A DNA stretch of 64,000 nt from assembly GCF_024170285.1 (NCBI RefSeq), contig NZ_JALJXV010000002.1:1-64000 (forward strand), written 5' to 3'. Each line of letters starts with the position of its first letter. Position 1 is the stretch's first letter. A model generated the notes under the pieces. The model did not search any database and was not told the origin of the DNA. It saw only the letters and a list, made by a program, of their open reading frames with translations. The position numbers and the translations under genes are program-made. Origin of the DNA: Natronocella acetinitrilica (GTDB taxonomy: Bacteria > Pseudomonadota > Gammaproteobacteria > Nitrococcales > Aquisalimonadaceae). Below, piece after piece: positions 1 to 7,731 of the stretch.

Positions 1-1
1 T

Positions 2-208
2 GGGCGCAAGAATTATCTCTTCGCCGGTTCCGACCGTGGTGGGGAAAGTGCTGCGCTCGTCTACAGCCTCATCGGCACGGCCAAGCTCAACGGCAACGAC
101 CCTTATGCCTACCTGCGAGCCGTAATCGCGCGCGTAGCCGACCATCCCATCAACCGCATCGAAGAACTGCTGCCCTGGAATCTGCCAGAGCTTCGTCCGG
201 CGGACTGA
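2..208 (+). CDS. tnpC: IS66 family transposase (TnpC), C-terminal fragment
   Basis: An open frame enters from the left edge and stops with TGA at 206-208. The 68 visible residues match the conserved IS66 C-terminal domain: a GRKNYLFAGSDRGGE-like start, then SLIGTAKLNGNDPYAYL and a tail ending PWNLPEL. This domain follows the DDE catalytic core of TnpC, the transposase proper, which works with TnpA and TnpB. The catalytic residues lie outside the window, so activity cannot be assessed. The frame is intact as far as it can be seen. Confidence 0.85.
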   Translation, partial: GRKNYLFAGSDRGGESAALVYSLIGTAKLNGNDPYAYLRAVIARVADHPINRIEELLPWNLPELRPAD

Positions 209-222
209 TCGCAACGCACATC

Positions 223-250
223 GTCAAGGCGGTGTTGCCCGGACGCTTAC
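223..250. repeat. IS66 right terminal inverted repeat
   Basis: Read on the minus strand, the end begins GTAAGCGTCCGGGCAACACC, matching the GTAAGCG-type termini of IS66 elements. It lies 14 bases beyond the transposase stop. The left repeat is outside the window. Confidence 0.7.
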
Positions 251-427
251 GCCCTATCTATGTACGCCGCAGCTTGCACAGCCCACCGGCGGCTTCCTTA
301 GGTGGCGGAAACCCCCTTGGTAGGCGGTTACGACTGAGTGCTTACCTTCAGAACGCGACTGAGATATCTTGGTAACCGCTAAATTATGTGACACCAGAGC
401 CAGTCGAATAATCGAGAAACGAATACA

Positions 428-622
428 ATGAGGATTGGCAATACAGGAAAAGCGCGTTGTCTGGTCTGCGGCACGGAAATCAGCTCGTATGCAAAGACAT
501 GCCCCAAATGCAGAACCCCTCAGCCTCACAAGACGCTCGAAGGCTCGTTACAAGGCTTTCTTATCATATGCATCATCACAATTGTGGCACTATGGTTATT
601 CTTTCAAGTTTTTAACACCTGA
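428..622 (+). CDS. small zinc-ribbon membrane protein
   Basis: A 64-residue protein. Residues 11-28 form a zinc ribbon with two CxxC pairs (CLVCG and CPKC), and residues about 43-61 form one hydrophobic membrane segment. The design is that of the small zinc-ribbon membrane proteins found across bacteria, whose function is unknown. The Cys spacing makes this a better coding candidate than the overlapping frames. The ribosome-binding site is weak. Its 3' end overlaps the convergent ureohydrolase gene by about 27 bases. It lies between the IS66 end and the catabolic operon, so it may be part of the same acquired segment. Confidence 0.6.
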   Translation: MRIGNTGKARCLVCGTEISSYAKTCPKCRTPQPHKTLEGSLQGFLIICIITIVALWLFFQVFNT

Positions 623-1585
623 CTCACTTAACAGGCAAAGCAGCTCATACATTAGGGTAGCACCCACTAGTGCCGTATTTCCGCTTGAATCAAAAGGAGG
701 CGCAACCTCGACGACATCAGCACCAACCAGAGGTAATCCACGCAATCCACGTAGAAGTTGGAGAGCCTCGCGAGTTGAAATACCCCCAACCTCTGGTGTT
801 CCGGTTCCTGGAGCAAAGGACGGATCAAGCGCATCTACGTCGAAACTCACATACGCAGGTCGATTATCAATTACGCGGCTTATCTCCCGGAGAACTCCGG
901 CAACCCCGAGTTCCATAAATTCCTCCATGAAGATCACGCGCATTCCCTTTGCCAACGAATACTCCCATCCTTCCGCAGTGTTCTGCGCACCACGAATTCC
1001 AATCTGAATTGTCCTTTCCGGATCAATTAGCCCCGCGTCTGTCGCCAGCCGAAACGGCGCACCGTGATGAAATTTCGATCCTTTGTGAACACCCCAGGTG
1101 TCCGTGTGCGCATCAATGTGCACCAGTCCAAACGGCTCGTCACGATAAAGCCCCTTAAGAATAGGATAGGTGATTGAGTGATCACCCCCCGCACTTAACG
1201 GCAATACATTTTCCATTCTAAGCGCATGATAAAAATCATAAATCTCTTCCGCGACCGCCTCTAGGTCATAAACTGAAGAGAAGGTCACATCACCCACATC
1301 TGCAATCCGGCGAACTGAGTACGGATCAAACTTGGTTACATGGTGAATTGTCCGCATCATGCTCGACGCATTTCGAATCTCCCTTGGCCCATGCCGCGCG
1401 CCCGGCCTGTTCGTTACCCCGCCATCAAACGGAACCCCCACCAATGCGATGTCACAGCTGTCCAGCGACTCAACCATCGGACACCTGAAAAATGTACTTG
1501 CCCCCTTATATCTAGAGTCCATCATCGGTACTGTCGTCCGCCCGGTAACAATGCACTTCTCTTCGTAAAAATCTTTAATGCTCAC
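596..1585 (-). CDS. ureohydrolase (agmatinase/guanidino-acid/guanidine hydrolase family)
   Basis: A 329-residue dinuclear-metal ureohydrolase that should split a guanidine group to urea plus an amine. Metal-binding motifs are complete: GGDHS (133-137), DAHTD (158-162) and SFDVDALDP (247-255), followed by the family's GTGTPEVGG loop. The N-terminal VPFDGGVTNRPGARHGPR segment places it with agmatinase-like enzymes rather than arginases. The chosen start is GTG at 1585, preceded by GGAGG with a short 4-base spacer; an ATG at 1615 is possible, and longer starts would run into the ABC gene. It is the last gene of the operon. Neighbouring hydratase and amidase genes suggest it acts on the product of earlier steps, possibly free guanidine. 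The substrate cannot be read from the sequence. Confidence 0.88.
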   Translation of the reverse strand: MSIKDFYEEKCIVTGRTTVPMMDSRYKGASTFFRCPMVESLDSCDIALVGVPFDGGVTNRPGARHGPREIRNASSMMRTIHHVTKFDPYSVRRIADVGDVTFSSVYDLEAVAEEIYDFYHALRMENVLPLSAGGDHSITYPILKGLYRDEPFGLVHIDAHTDTWGVHKGSKFHHGAPFRLATDAGLIDPERTIQIGIRGAQNTAEGWEYSLAKGMRVIFMEEFMELGVAGVLREISRVIDNRPAYVSFDVDALDPSFAPGTGTPEVGGISTREALQLLRGLRGLPLVGADVVEVAPPFDSSGNTALVGATLMYELLCLLSESGVKNLKE

Positions 1586-1622
1586 GAAACCTCCAGAACC
1601 CAAAACATTTGCCATCAAACTT

Positions 1623-2639
1623 CTAGACCAAATGACAAGCCACACAGTGCCCAGGAGCAACTTCACGCAACACCGGCTCCTCCTCGAAACATTGGGCAAC
1701 AGCAACAGGGCATCTTGTATTAAAGTTGCAACCAGTGGGTGGCTGCATAGGGCTAGGTACATCTCCCTTCAACAGGCTTCTTCTCCTCCTGAGTCGCGGA
1801 TCCGTCACCGGCACAGCCGCCAAGAGTGCTTTCGTATAAGGATGTTGAGGCCTGCTGAACACGCTATCCCTATCCGAAAGCTCGACAAGTTTGCCCAGAT
1901 ACATCACACCTATCCGATGGCTAATATGGCTAACCACCGCTAGGTCATGGGCTATGAACAAATACGAAAAGCCAAACTCTTGCTGCAAATCCTTCATCAA
2001 GTTAATAACCTGCGCTTGTACAGACACATCCAGCGCAGATACTGGCTCATCAGCCACAATCAACTCAGGATTGAGAGCGAGCGCACGAGCGATCCCCACT
2101 CGTTGTCTCTGTCCACCAGAAAATTCGTGAGGATAACGCTGGGCCGACTCAGGACGTAAACCCACTTTTTCCAGCAACCCTAGAACTTTGTCACGCCTAT
2201 CAGACTTAGAGAACGATTCAGTAAAGTTATCTAAAGGTTCCGCGACTATGTCTTCTACGATCATCCGCTGATTAAGTGACGAATATGGATCCTGGAAAAT
2301 TACCTGCATGCTTCTTCTAAACGGTTGCAGCTCCTTCCGAGATAAAGGGACAAGATCGACCCCATTAAGCTTTATTTGACCTCCTGTCGGTTCTAAAAGC
2401 TTTAAAATCAATCTTCCAAGCGTGGATTTACCACAACCTGATTCCCCCACTAAACCAAGAGTCTCGCTTCTGTTTAAGTCAAAAGAGACTCCGTCCACGG
2501 CATAGACACTACCTACCTGCAATCCAAGCAAACCGCCCTTTACGGGGAAGTATTTCTTCAATTCAGTAACCTCAAGCACGGGCATATCTTCTTTCTCTTT
2601 CACTTGCTCCACCTTGGCAGTGCGCGACTCTCCCAACAC
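1623..2639 (-). CDS. Dpp/Opp-type ABC transporter ATP-binding protein (DppF-like)
   Basis: A cytoplasmic ATPase of a peptide/opine/nickel-type importer. It shows Walker [10 protein letters not shown], the [12 protein letters not shown]-loop, signature FSGGQRQR, Walker [13 protein letters not shown] and a His switch in IAHDLAV. The C-terminal oligopeptide-transporter extension carries a Cys cluster (GCNFNTRCP and two later Cys) as in other DppD/DppF proteins, where such cysteines can bind an Fe-S cluster. The GTG start at 2639 overlaps the upstream ATPase by 40 bases; an ATG at 2585 is an alternative that just clears it. The overlap implies translational coupling with the partner ATPase. Confidence 0.9.
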   Translation of the reverse strand: MLGESRTAKVEQVKEKEDMPVLEVTELKKYFPVKGGLLGLQVGSVYAVDGVSFDLNRSETLGLVGESGCGKSTLGRLILKLLEPTGGQIKLNGVDLVPLSRKELQPFRRSMQVIFQDPYSSLNQRMIVEDIVAEPLDNFTESFSKSDRRDKVLGLLEKVGLRPESAQRYPHEFSGGQRQRVGIARALALNPELIVADEPVSALDVSVQAQVINLMKDLQQEFGFSYLFIAHDLAVVSHISHRIGVMYLGKLVELSDRDSVFSRPQHPYTKALLAAVPVTDPRLRRRRSLLKGDVPSPMQPPTGCNFNTRCPVAVAQCFEEEPVLREVAPGHCVACHLV

Positions 2640-3637
2640 GCAACCTGATGCCCAGCTTCCAACTCCATTAACTCTGGCCTATTGGAATTACAATTTTCAA
2701 CCGCAAACTCACATCGATCACTGAATGCACACCCAGGCGGAAGATTGCTAACCGCCGGCACAATGCCCCGAATTTCATGTAACCGCTGATCAATCCCACT
2801 CTCTTGTAAAGAGGAAAAACTCGGCATCGCCCGCATCAATCCACGCGTGTATGGATGAGCCGGATTCTCAAATAGTTGCATAACCCCTGCTTCTTCAACT
2901 TTTCGACCTGCATACATGACTGCAACACGGTCCGCTATCTCAGCGACAACCCCCAAATCATGCGTAATGAGAATGATAGCGGTGCGAAACTCGCTTCGAA
3001 CCTCCTCCAGCAAATCCAGAATCTGGGCCTGAATGGTCACATCAAGGGCTGTTGTGGGCTCGTCCGCGATAAGTACGCTCGGTTGGCAAGAGAGTGCCAT
3101 GCCTATCATGACTCTCTGCCTCATTCCCCCAGACAACTGATGGGGATACTCCCTTAGCCTTTTTTCCGCTTCTGGAATATGGACTCGCTTCAAAACTCTT
3201 CTCGCTTCGACCCATGCAGCCTTTCGATTCATTCCCCTATGGAGCATGACAGCCTCAACAAGCTGGTCCCCGATTGTAAGCACCGGATTAAGAGAACTCA
3301 TTGGATCTTGAAAAATCATTGATATTTCATTGCCGCGAATTCCGCGCATTTCCCGGTCTGTCAAGGCAAGTAGATCCTGCCCTTTGAAAAGTATTCTTCC
3401 TGATGCGTACTTCACCGACATTTCCGGAAGCAAACGCATAATGGATAGGGCCGTTACACTCTTTCCACAGCCAGACTCCCCCACCACCGCGAGAATCTCC
3501 CCTGGGCGCAAAGACAAACTGACACCGTCTACTGCCTTAGCGACTTGACAATCATTAAAAAAATAGGTTGATAAACTCTCCACCTGTAAAATCGCATCAT
3601 CCGTTGTTGGACAGCTTAAACAATCGTCTTGAAACAC
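2600..3637 (-). CDS. Dpp/Opp-type ABC transporter ATP-binding protein (DppD-like)
   Basis: The second ATPase of the importer, 345 residues. Visible motifs are Walker [19 protein letters not shown], signature LSGGMRQRV, Walker [12 protein letters not shown] and ITHDLGV. The C-terminal domain carries the GCAFSDRC and later Cys residues typical of this subfamily. It forms a heterodimer with the downstream ATPase and sits on the cytoplasmic side of the two permeases. There are 83 bases between it and the permease upstream, so the operon appears continuous. Confidence 0.92.
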   Translation of the reverse strand: MFQDDCLSCPTTDDAILQVESLSTYFFNDCQVAKAVDGVSLSLRPGEILAVVGESGCGKSVTALSIMRLLPEMSVKYASGRILFKGQDLLALTDREMRGIRGNEISMIFQDPMSSLNPVLTIGDQLVEAVMLHRGMNRKAAWVEARRVLKRVHIPEAEKRLREYPHQLSGGMRQRVMIGMALSCQPSVLIADEPTTALDVTIQAQILDLLEEVRSEFRTAIILITHDLGVVAEIADRVAVMYAGRKVEEAGVMQLFENPAHPYTRGLMRAMPSFSSLQESGIDQRLHEIRGIVPAVSNLPPGCAFSDRCEFAVENCNSNRPELMELEAGHQVACWESRALPRWSK

Positions 3638-3720
3638 GTCATTATCCTTCGAATAGTTTTAACGGGAGAAGTCCGCCACTAAGAACCTTTTTTAAAACCA
3701 ATTTTTTTGAAAAGCACCCC

Positions 3721-4623
3721 TCACATACGAGGTCGCATTCGCGGATCTAAATGATCTCGTAGTCCATCTCCAAAAACATTAATTGCGAATACGGTGAGGG
3801 CGAGAAACAGGCCCGGGAAGGCTATAATGTGCATATTATCCAAGAAATGGATGCGCCCTTCCGCCATGATATTACCCCAGCTTGGGATCTCCGGTGGTGT
3901 TCCAGCGCCCACAAAACTCAAATAAGCCTCAAATATGACCGCCTGAGCACATATGTATGTCGCTTGTACAATTAACGCAGGCATCGCATTCGGCAGGATA
4001 TGTCGAACAAGTATACGTAATGTCGAACTCCCCGACGCGATCGCTGCATGAACATAGACTTGATCCCTAAGAGTTAAAACGATCGATCTAACCAAACGGG
4101 TAACTCGGGGAATTTCTGGAATAACTAACGCCAAAATCACACTCGGCACGCTGCTGCCCCACAATGCGACCAGTGCAATTGCCAAAAGAATCGCAGGTAT
4201 CGACATAAGCGCATCGAACACTCTCATTACAATCGCGTCGACGCTTCTAATGAATCCGGCAAGCAATCCGAAGATTAACCCTATAGTAGTTGCAAAAAAA
4301 GCAACCGATACGCCCACAATCAGAGAGATTTGTCCACCGTGCAAAACACGACTAAACATATCCCGGCCGTACATGTCCGTCCCGAACAAATACGATGCAG
4401 AAGGCCCTTGCAATCTGTCCATAGGCGTCTGTCGCGTCGGTTCAGCAAGGCCCAGCCACGGAGCAGAAAATGATAGGAGAACCATAATCAGAAGGACGAT
4501 GACCCCAAAGAGCATCGATGGATTCTTCGCCCAAGCGAACCAACGGGATCGCGCTACGACAGGCGTCTTATCTACGCCGCCATCGCCTTCCAACGATCTT
4601 ATCAAGCCCATTCGATTAGTCAC
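3721..4623 (-). CDS. ABC transporter permease (DppC-like)
   Basis: A 300-residue inner-membrane permease. A soluble N-terminal arm leads into a first membrane helix (about residues 36-56). The GTDMYGRDMFSRVLHG segment typical of DppC/OppC follows, then a five-helix BPD_transp_1 core with the EAA loop near the RILVRHILPNAMPA stretch. It ends in the usual LDPRMR tail. It pairs with the DppB-like permease, whose gene ends 22 bases upstream. Together with the two ATPases and the binding protein it completes a five-part importer. Confidence 0.92.
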   Translation of the reverse strand: MTNRMGLIRSLEGDGGVDKTPVVARSRWFAWAKNPSMLFGVIVLLIMVLLSFSAPWLGLAEPTRQTPMDRLQGPSASYLFGTDMYGRDMFSRVLHGGQISLIVGVSVAFFATTIGLIFGLLAGFIRSVDAIVMRVFDALMSIPAILLAIALVALWGSSVPSVILALVIPEIPRVTRLVRSIVLTLRDQVYVHAAIASGSSTLRILVRHILPNAMPALIVQATYICAQAVIFEAYLSFVGAGTPPEIPSWGNIMAEGRIHFLDNMHIIAFPGLFLALTVFAINVFGDGLRDHLDPRMRPRM

Positions 4624-4645
4624 TCATTGTTGAGATACAGTATCG

Positions 4646-5587
4646 TTAATATTTAATCCTTGGATCAAACAATACGTAGCTCAGATCAATCAATAAATTG
4701 AGGAACACGTAAATTAAAGAGAACAAAAGAATCATTCCCTGAATGACTGGATAATCTTTTCTTAACACAGCATCCACAGTAAGCCTTCCCAAACCAGGTA
4801 TCGCAAACACACTCTCAGTGACCACAACGCCGCCGATCAGCAGTGCGATACCGAGGCCGATTGTCGTAACAATTGGGACCATCGCGTTCTTCAGGCCGTG
4901 CCTTATCAGCACCTTGTGAGTCGGCAATCCCTTCGCGAAAGCGGTCCTGATATAGTCCTCGCTAAGCACATCGAGCATCGTGGCACGTGTCATGCGGGCT
5001 ATAAGTGCAACAAAGACCGCGCCAAGGGTAAGCGCGGGCAGTGCGAGATGCATTAATGCACTTCCGGGGTCTTTGAAAATACTTCTGTAGCCTTGTGTGG
5101 GAAAAATCTCGAGACTAACTGAGCCAATGTATATAAGCACATAGCCAAGCACGAATGCGGGTACTGAAAAGCCCAACACTGCGAGCGACATAATGGTCTT
5201 GTCTATCCACGTGTTGCGCTTCCAGGCAGCGAGGACTCCCATCGGTATCGCAAATGTAATCGCGATCAAAATAGTAAGAAGTGTCAATATCAATGTGGGC
5301 TCAATTCTTTGAGCAATTAGTCGAGTCACATCCTGCCCTGAGTAGATCGATTTACCGAGATCACCCTGAGATACACTGTGTAACCAGGATAGAAACTGCG
5401 TATGAAGCGGTCTCTCCAGCCCAAGCGCTCTTCTTATTTCCTGAACCTGTTCTGGCGTCGCGAAGTTACCTGCTATTATCTCCGCAGGATCACCGGGGCT
5501 CATATGTAATAGCATAAAGACGAAGAACGCCACAAACAGCATGACGGGAACTGTCGCAAGCACTCTCCTAAATAAGTAGCCGTACAT
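4646..5587 (-). CDS. ABC transporter permease (DppB-like)
   Basis: A 313-residue inner-membrane permease of the DppB/OppB type. The N-terminus has the FRRVLATVPVMLFVAFFVF helix, followed by the HMSPGDPAEII segment and the ALGLERPLHTQF periplasmic signature. The core has about six membrane helices with an EAA-type loop (FAKGLPTHKVLIRHGLKNA). It ends LSYVLFDPRIKY, a typical DppB C-terminus. The gene follows the cysteine hydrolase by 56 bases, so uptake and catabolic genes are interleaved in one transcription unit. Confidence 0.92.
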   Translation of the reverse strand: MYGYLFRRVLATVPVMLFVAFFVFMLLHMSPGDPAEIIAGNFATPEQVQEIRRALGLERPLHTQFLSWLHSVSQGDLGKSIYSGQDVTRLIAQRIEPTLILTLLTILIAITFAIPMGVLAAWKRNTWIDKTIMSLAVLGFSVPAFVLGYVLIYIGSVSLEIFPTQGYRSIFKDPGSALMHLALPALTLGAVFVALIARMTRATMLDVLSEDYIRTAFAKGLPTHKVLIRHGLKNAMVPIVTTIGLGIALLIGGVVVTESVFAIPGLGRLTVDAVLRKDYPVIQGMILLFSLIYVFLNLLIDLSYVLFDPRIKY

Positions 5588-5643
5588 AGATAATTCGCTC
5601 CATGCCCGTCAATTCGGATTCACGGAAATCATTTTTTTTCGAG

Positions 5644-6333
5644 TTATTCAGGAAGAGATTTTATCGCTTTTATTAGTACACTAGCCCGTACAGTACACCC
5701 AAATATCCCGGTTTCTGTGGTAATCATATCAATCGCTTTCTGATGTTTGTCGACAGAGACGGCGCCACATGCATCTTCCACAACGAGGCAATTGAAACCC
5801 CTGTCAATTGCCTCACGCACTGTAGAGTGAACGCATACTTCAGTAGTAACACCCGCGATAATCAGGTTCGATATACCTCTACTCCGCAGATGTGTCTCCA
5901 GATCAGAACAGAAAAACGTTCCCGTTCCCGGCTTATCAATCACTCGTTCATCCTTTAGCGGAGCGAGTTCCGGAAGTATTTCCCAACCAGGTTCTCCGCG
6001 GATCAATAATCTCCCTAGCGGCCCCACGGCTCCCACACCATCACCATTCTGTCGGCTCCTCCATAGTTTGTATGACGGGATATCGCTCAAATCTTCGGCA
6101 TATCCTTCCCGGGTGTGTACGATGTGTATGCCCTTGGAGCGAAAAAGACTCAGTAAGCTCTTCACCGTCGGAATAGCCGCCCGGATACTCGTAAGATCAT
6201 AACCCTTTCGTGCCACATAGCCTTCGGGATCACAGAAATCTCGTTGCATATCGATAACGATGAATGCAACGCTCTCCCTTACCAGCTCCCCCTCATGTGG
6301 AAAAACAAACGGAAACGCCGACACTTTAGCCAT
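5644..6333 (-). CDS. isochorismatase-like cysteine hydrolase (biuret/guanylurea hydrolase-like)
   Basis: A 229-residue amidohydrolase with the isochorismatase-fold triad: Asp28 (VIDMQRDF), Lys134 (DKPGTGTFF) and nucleophile Cys167 (GVTTEVCVHST). The Cys is preceded by the usual cis-peptide VTT. The HTREG...WRS...GEPGWEI layout between Asp and Lys strongly resembles biuret amidohydrolase (BiuH), a clade that also includes guanylurea hydrolase. These enzymes hydrolyse C-N bonds of urea-like amides. The start overlaps the hydratase alpha gene by 8 bases, so the two are coupled. It would logically hydrolyse the amide made by the hydratase. The clade is a similarity judgement made from memory, without alignment. 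Confidence 0.87.
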   Translation of the reverse strand: MAKVSAFPFVFPHEGELVRESVAFIVIDMQRDFCDPEGYVARKGYDLTSIRAAIPTVKSLLSLFRSKGIHIVHTREGYAEDLSDIPSYKLWRSRQNGDGVGAVGPLGRLLIRGEPGWEILPELAPLKDERVIDKPGTGTFFCSDLETHLRSRGISNLIIAGVTTEVCVHSTVREAIDRGFNCLVVEDACGAVSVDKHQKAIDMITTETGIFGCTVRASVLIKAIKSLPE

Positions 6334-6946
6334 GGAAAACGCCTTCCTGTGGAAGTCTCATTCCGATCAGCACGTCCCGCGACACCAATCGTGCTAGCTT
6401 GTTGAGGTCATATTCTTCTGTACCAATCGGCCGCATCGGAAGCACGAAGTAACGCATGTCTGCTGTACTGTCGACCACCCTAACTTGCGTATTCGACGAT
6501 AGGTGAGTGCCAAACTCGGCAAGTACTTCCCGCGGCTCCCGTACGACCCTTGAACGATAAGCCTTGCTCTTGTACCAGGAAGGCGGTAACCCAAGGAGAG
6601 CGCGGGGATAACAGGAGCAAAGGGTGCAGACAATCACGTAATGTACGTCGTCGCTGGCAGGTAGAATTCTCAAGTCGTGTGATGCATCGTATTTGATACC
6701 CTCACCCTTGATGGTTTCTATAGGGTTGGACAACAAGCGATTGCGAAACTCATGGTCTGTCCAAGCCAGAGAAACTAGACGCGCACCAGCTTCTGATGAG
6801 CGACTCTCCATATCATCGATTTGCGCCCATATTTCAGGGTCTGATATTAATCTTCGTTCAATTAAAATATTGGACACTGCCTTTTCAAGGTAATCAAACT
6901 CTGTATTCCTTTTTTCATCATTACCTAAGGGATGCGTATGACTCAT
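6326..6946 (-). CDS. nitrile hydratase alpha / thiocyanate hydrolase gamma-like subunit (Co-type)
   Basis: A 206-residue metal-binding subunit. The metal claw is CTLCSC at residues 107-112, preceded by VHYVIV and followed by YPRALLG. Thr in the second position is the cobalt-type form; iron-type enzymes have Ser. The N-terminal helices and the WYKSKAYRSRVVREPREVLAEFG segment are typical of the family. The second and third Cys of the claw are normally oxidised to sulfinate and sulfenate. The product should hydrate a C-N triple bond or hydrolyse a thiocyanate-like group. It lies 21 bases after the beta C-half gene. No separate cobalt-inserting activator gene is visible nearby. Confidence 0.9.
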   Translation of the reverse strand: MSHTHPLGNDEKRNTEFDYLEKAVSNILIERRLISDPEIWAQIDDMESRSSEAGARLVSLAWTDHEFRNRLLSNPIETIKGEGIKYDASHDLRILPASDDVHYVIVCTLCSCYPRALLGLPPSWYKSKAYRSRVVREPREVLAEFGTHLSSNTQVRVVDSTADMRYFVLPMRPIGTEEYDLNKLARLVSRDVLIGMRLPQEGVFHG

Positions 6947-6967
6947 AAACCCCTCTCATTATTTTTG

Positions 6968-7252
6968 TTAGAGTTCGACTTTAGAAGAATCATCGCGCTC
7001 TAACCAGTGTTCATACAAATCGACTACCACGCTATCTACAGAAGAATTCCCCCACAGAGTCTCAACATCGAAAGCAACCGCATAGAGCCGCTGACTTCTG
7101 GGCGGCCTCATTTCTGCGATATCCTCTGCACAAGGATAAATAGAGTAACAGCAAACCACTATCCCACACTTTTCAACAACATAATTCGGAAGCCGAAGAT
7201 GGCCAGGTCTTTTCGGCTTTCTTACCCTTACACGACTACCAGTAGGAATCAT
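6968..7252 (-). CDS. nitrile hydratase beta C-terminal-half / thiocyanate hydrolase alpha-like subunit
   Basis: A 94-residue protein equal to the SH3-like C-terminal domain of nitrile hydratase beta. Family landmarks are the GSRVRVRKP start, the GHLRLPNYV segment, the LYAVAFDVETLWG strand and the VVDLYEHWLE end. It is too short for a full beta subunit (usually over 200 residues). The matching N-terminal half is the gene immediately upstream, and the two overlap by 4 bases (ATGA). This is the organisation of thiocyanate hydrolase, where beta and alpha subunits match the two halves of nitrile hydratase beta. It is therefore probably a functional split and not a frameshift. Confidence 0.85.
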   Translation of the reverse strand: MIPTGSRVRVRKPKRPGHLRLPNYVVEKCGIVVCCYSIYPCAEDIAEMRPPRSQRLYAVAFDVETLWGNSSVDSVVVDLYEHWLERDDSSKVEL

Positions 7253-7587
7253 TCCGTGGCTCTTTTTTCTGTGCTTTTTAGCCGCTCTACTTCTTTTTCG
7301 ATAGACGCAGCATCTAGAACACCCTTTTCAATCAAAAGTACGCAGACCCCATTCAGCCATTTTTCATAGTAAGATGCACTTTCTAATATTTCAGGCGGCA
7401 ACCTCTCTATCGCGTAGCGGTGCTCATCCATCGTGAATAATTTGCGATCACCTTTCGTTAAGCAGAAGACTAAAGCATCGACACGTTTCTCACTGAGAGT
7501 CAGTGGCTTTTCCTTCTTGTCAATAGCTCCCGCCTGATGGCCTCCCAGATTGTGCGCACCACTAGGTTCCTTTAAGGCTTTTATCAT
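7249..7587 (-). CDS. nitrile hydratase beta N-terminal-half / thiocyanate hydrolase beta-like subunit
   Basis: A 112-residue protein matching the helical N-terminal domain of nitrile hydratase beta. It has an HNLGG motif, an RVDALVFCL helix, the HRYAIERLPP segment carrying arginines that contact the oxidised metal-claw cysteines in known enzymes, and SYYEKWL. The start chosen is ATG 7587, with GGAG nine bases upstream; a TTG 27 bases earlier is less likely. It overlaps the C-half gene by 4 bases. The order N-half, C-half, alpha is that of the scnB-scnA-scnC genes of thiocyanate hydrolase. It is the first enzyme gene after the binding-protein gene. Confidence 0.83.
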   Translation of the reverse strand: MIKALKEPSGAHNLGGHQAGAIDKKEKPLTLSEKRVDALVFCLTKGDRKLFTMDEHRYAIERLPPEILESASYYEKWLNGVCVLLIEKGVLDAASIEKEVERLKSTEKRATE

Positions 7588-7669
7588 TCGATGACACTCC
7601 GTGATAGCGTACAATTTCCAGAGCTCTTTACGCGTTTTCCGGAAATTCTCTCAGTTACAATCTTTCTAT

Positions 7670-7706
7670 TAGCGCGAGCCGTCATAAGGGCAGACGACTC
7701 GCGCTA
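7670..7706 (-). other. intercistronic stem-loop after the solute-binding protein gene
   Basis: An inverted repeat with nine-base outer arms (TAGCGCGAG and CTCGCGCTA), one mismatch, then four further pairs. It lies between the binding-protein stop and the first hydratase gene. There is no T-run, so it is more likely an mRNA-stabilising or attenuating hairpin that leaves the binding protein in excess than a full terminator. Confidence 0.55.
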
Positions 7707-7731
7707 CTCCCTAGCAATGGAGCAAGTGAAC

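Larger units (their letters stand above)
1..250 (+). mobile_element. IS66-family insertion sequence, right end
   Basis: The left edge of the window holds the last part of an IS66-like element: the C-terminal transposase coding sequence, then about 40 bases of non-coding DNA ending in an IS66-type terminal repeat whose outer end is base 250. The rest of the element lies outside the window, so completeness cannot be judged. IS66 elements usually make an 8-bp target duplication; if this one did, one copy would be bases 251-258. The element borders the A+T-richer accessory operon that follows. Confidence 0.8.

Noticed and set aside
435-1007. Plus-strand frame overlapping the zinc-ribbon gene
   Set aside because: It lies in another frame opposite the ureohydrolase and shows no domain, whereas the 428-622 frame has a clean CxxC...CxxC ribbon.
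6968-7587. Nitrile hydratase beta gene broken by a frameshift
   Set aside because: The two halves have their own starts and a 4-base ATGA overlap, and the same split exists in thiocyanate hydrolase, so two true genes are more likely.
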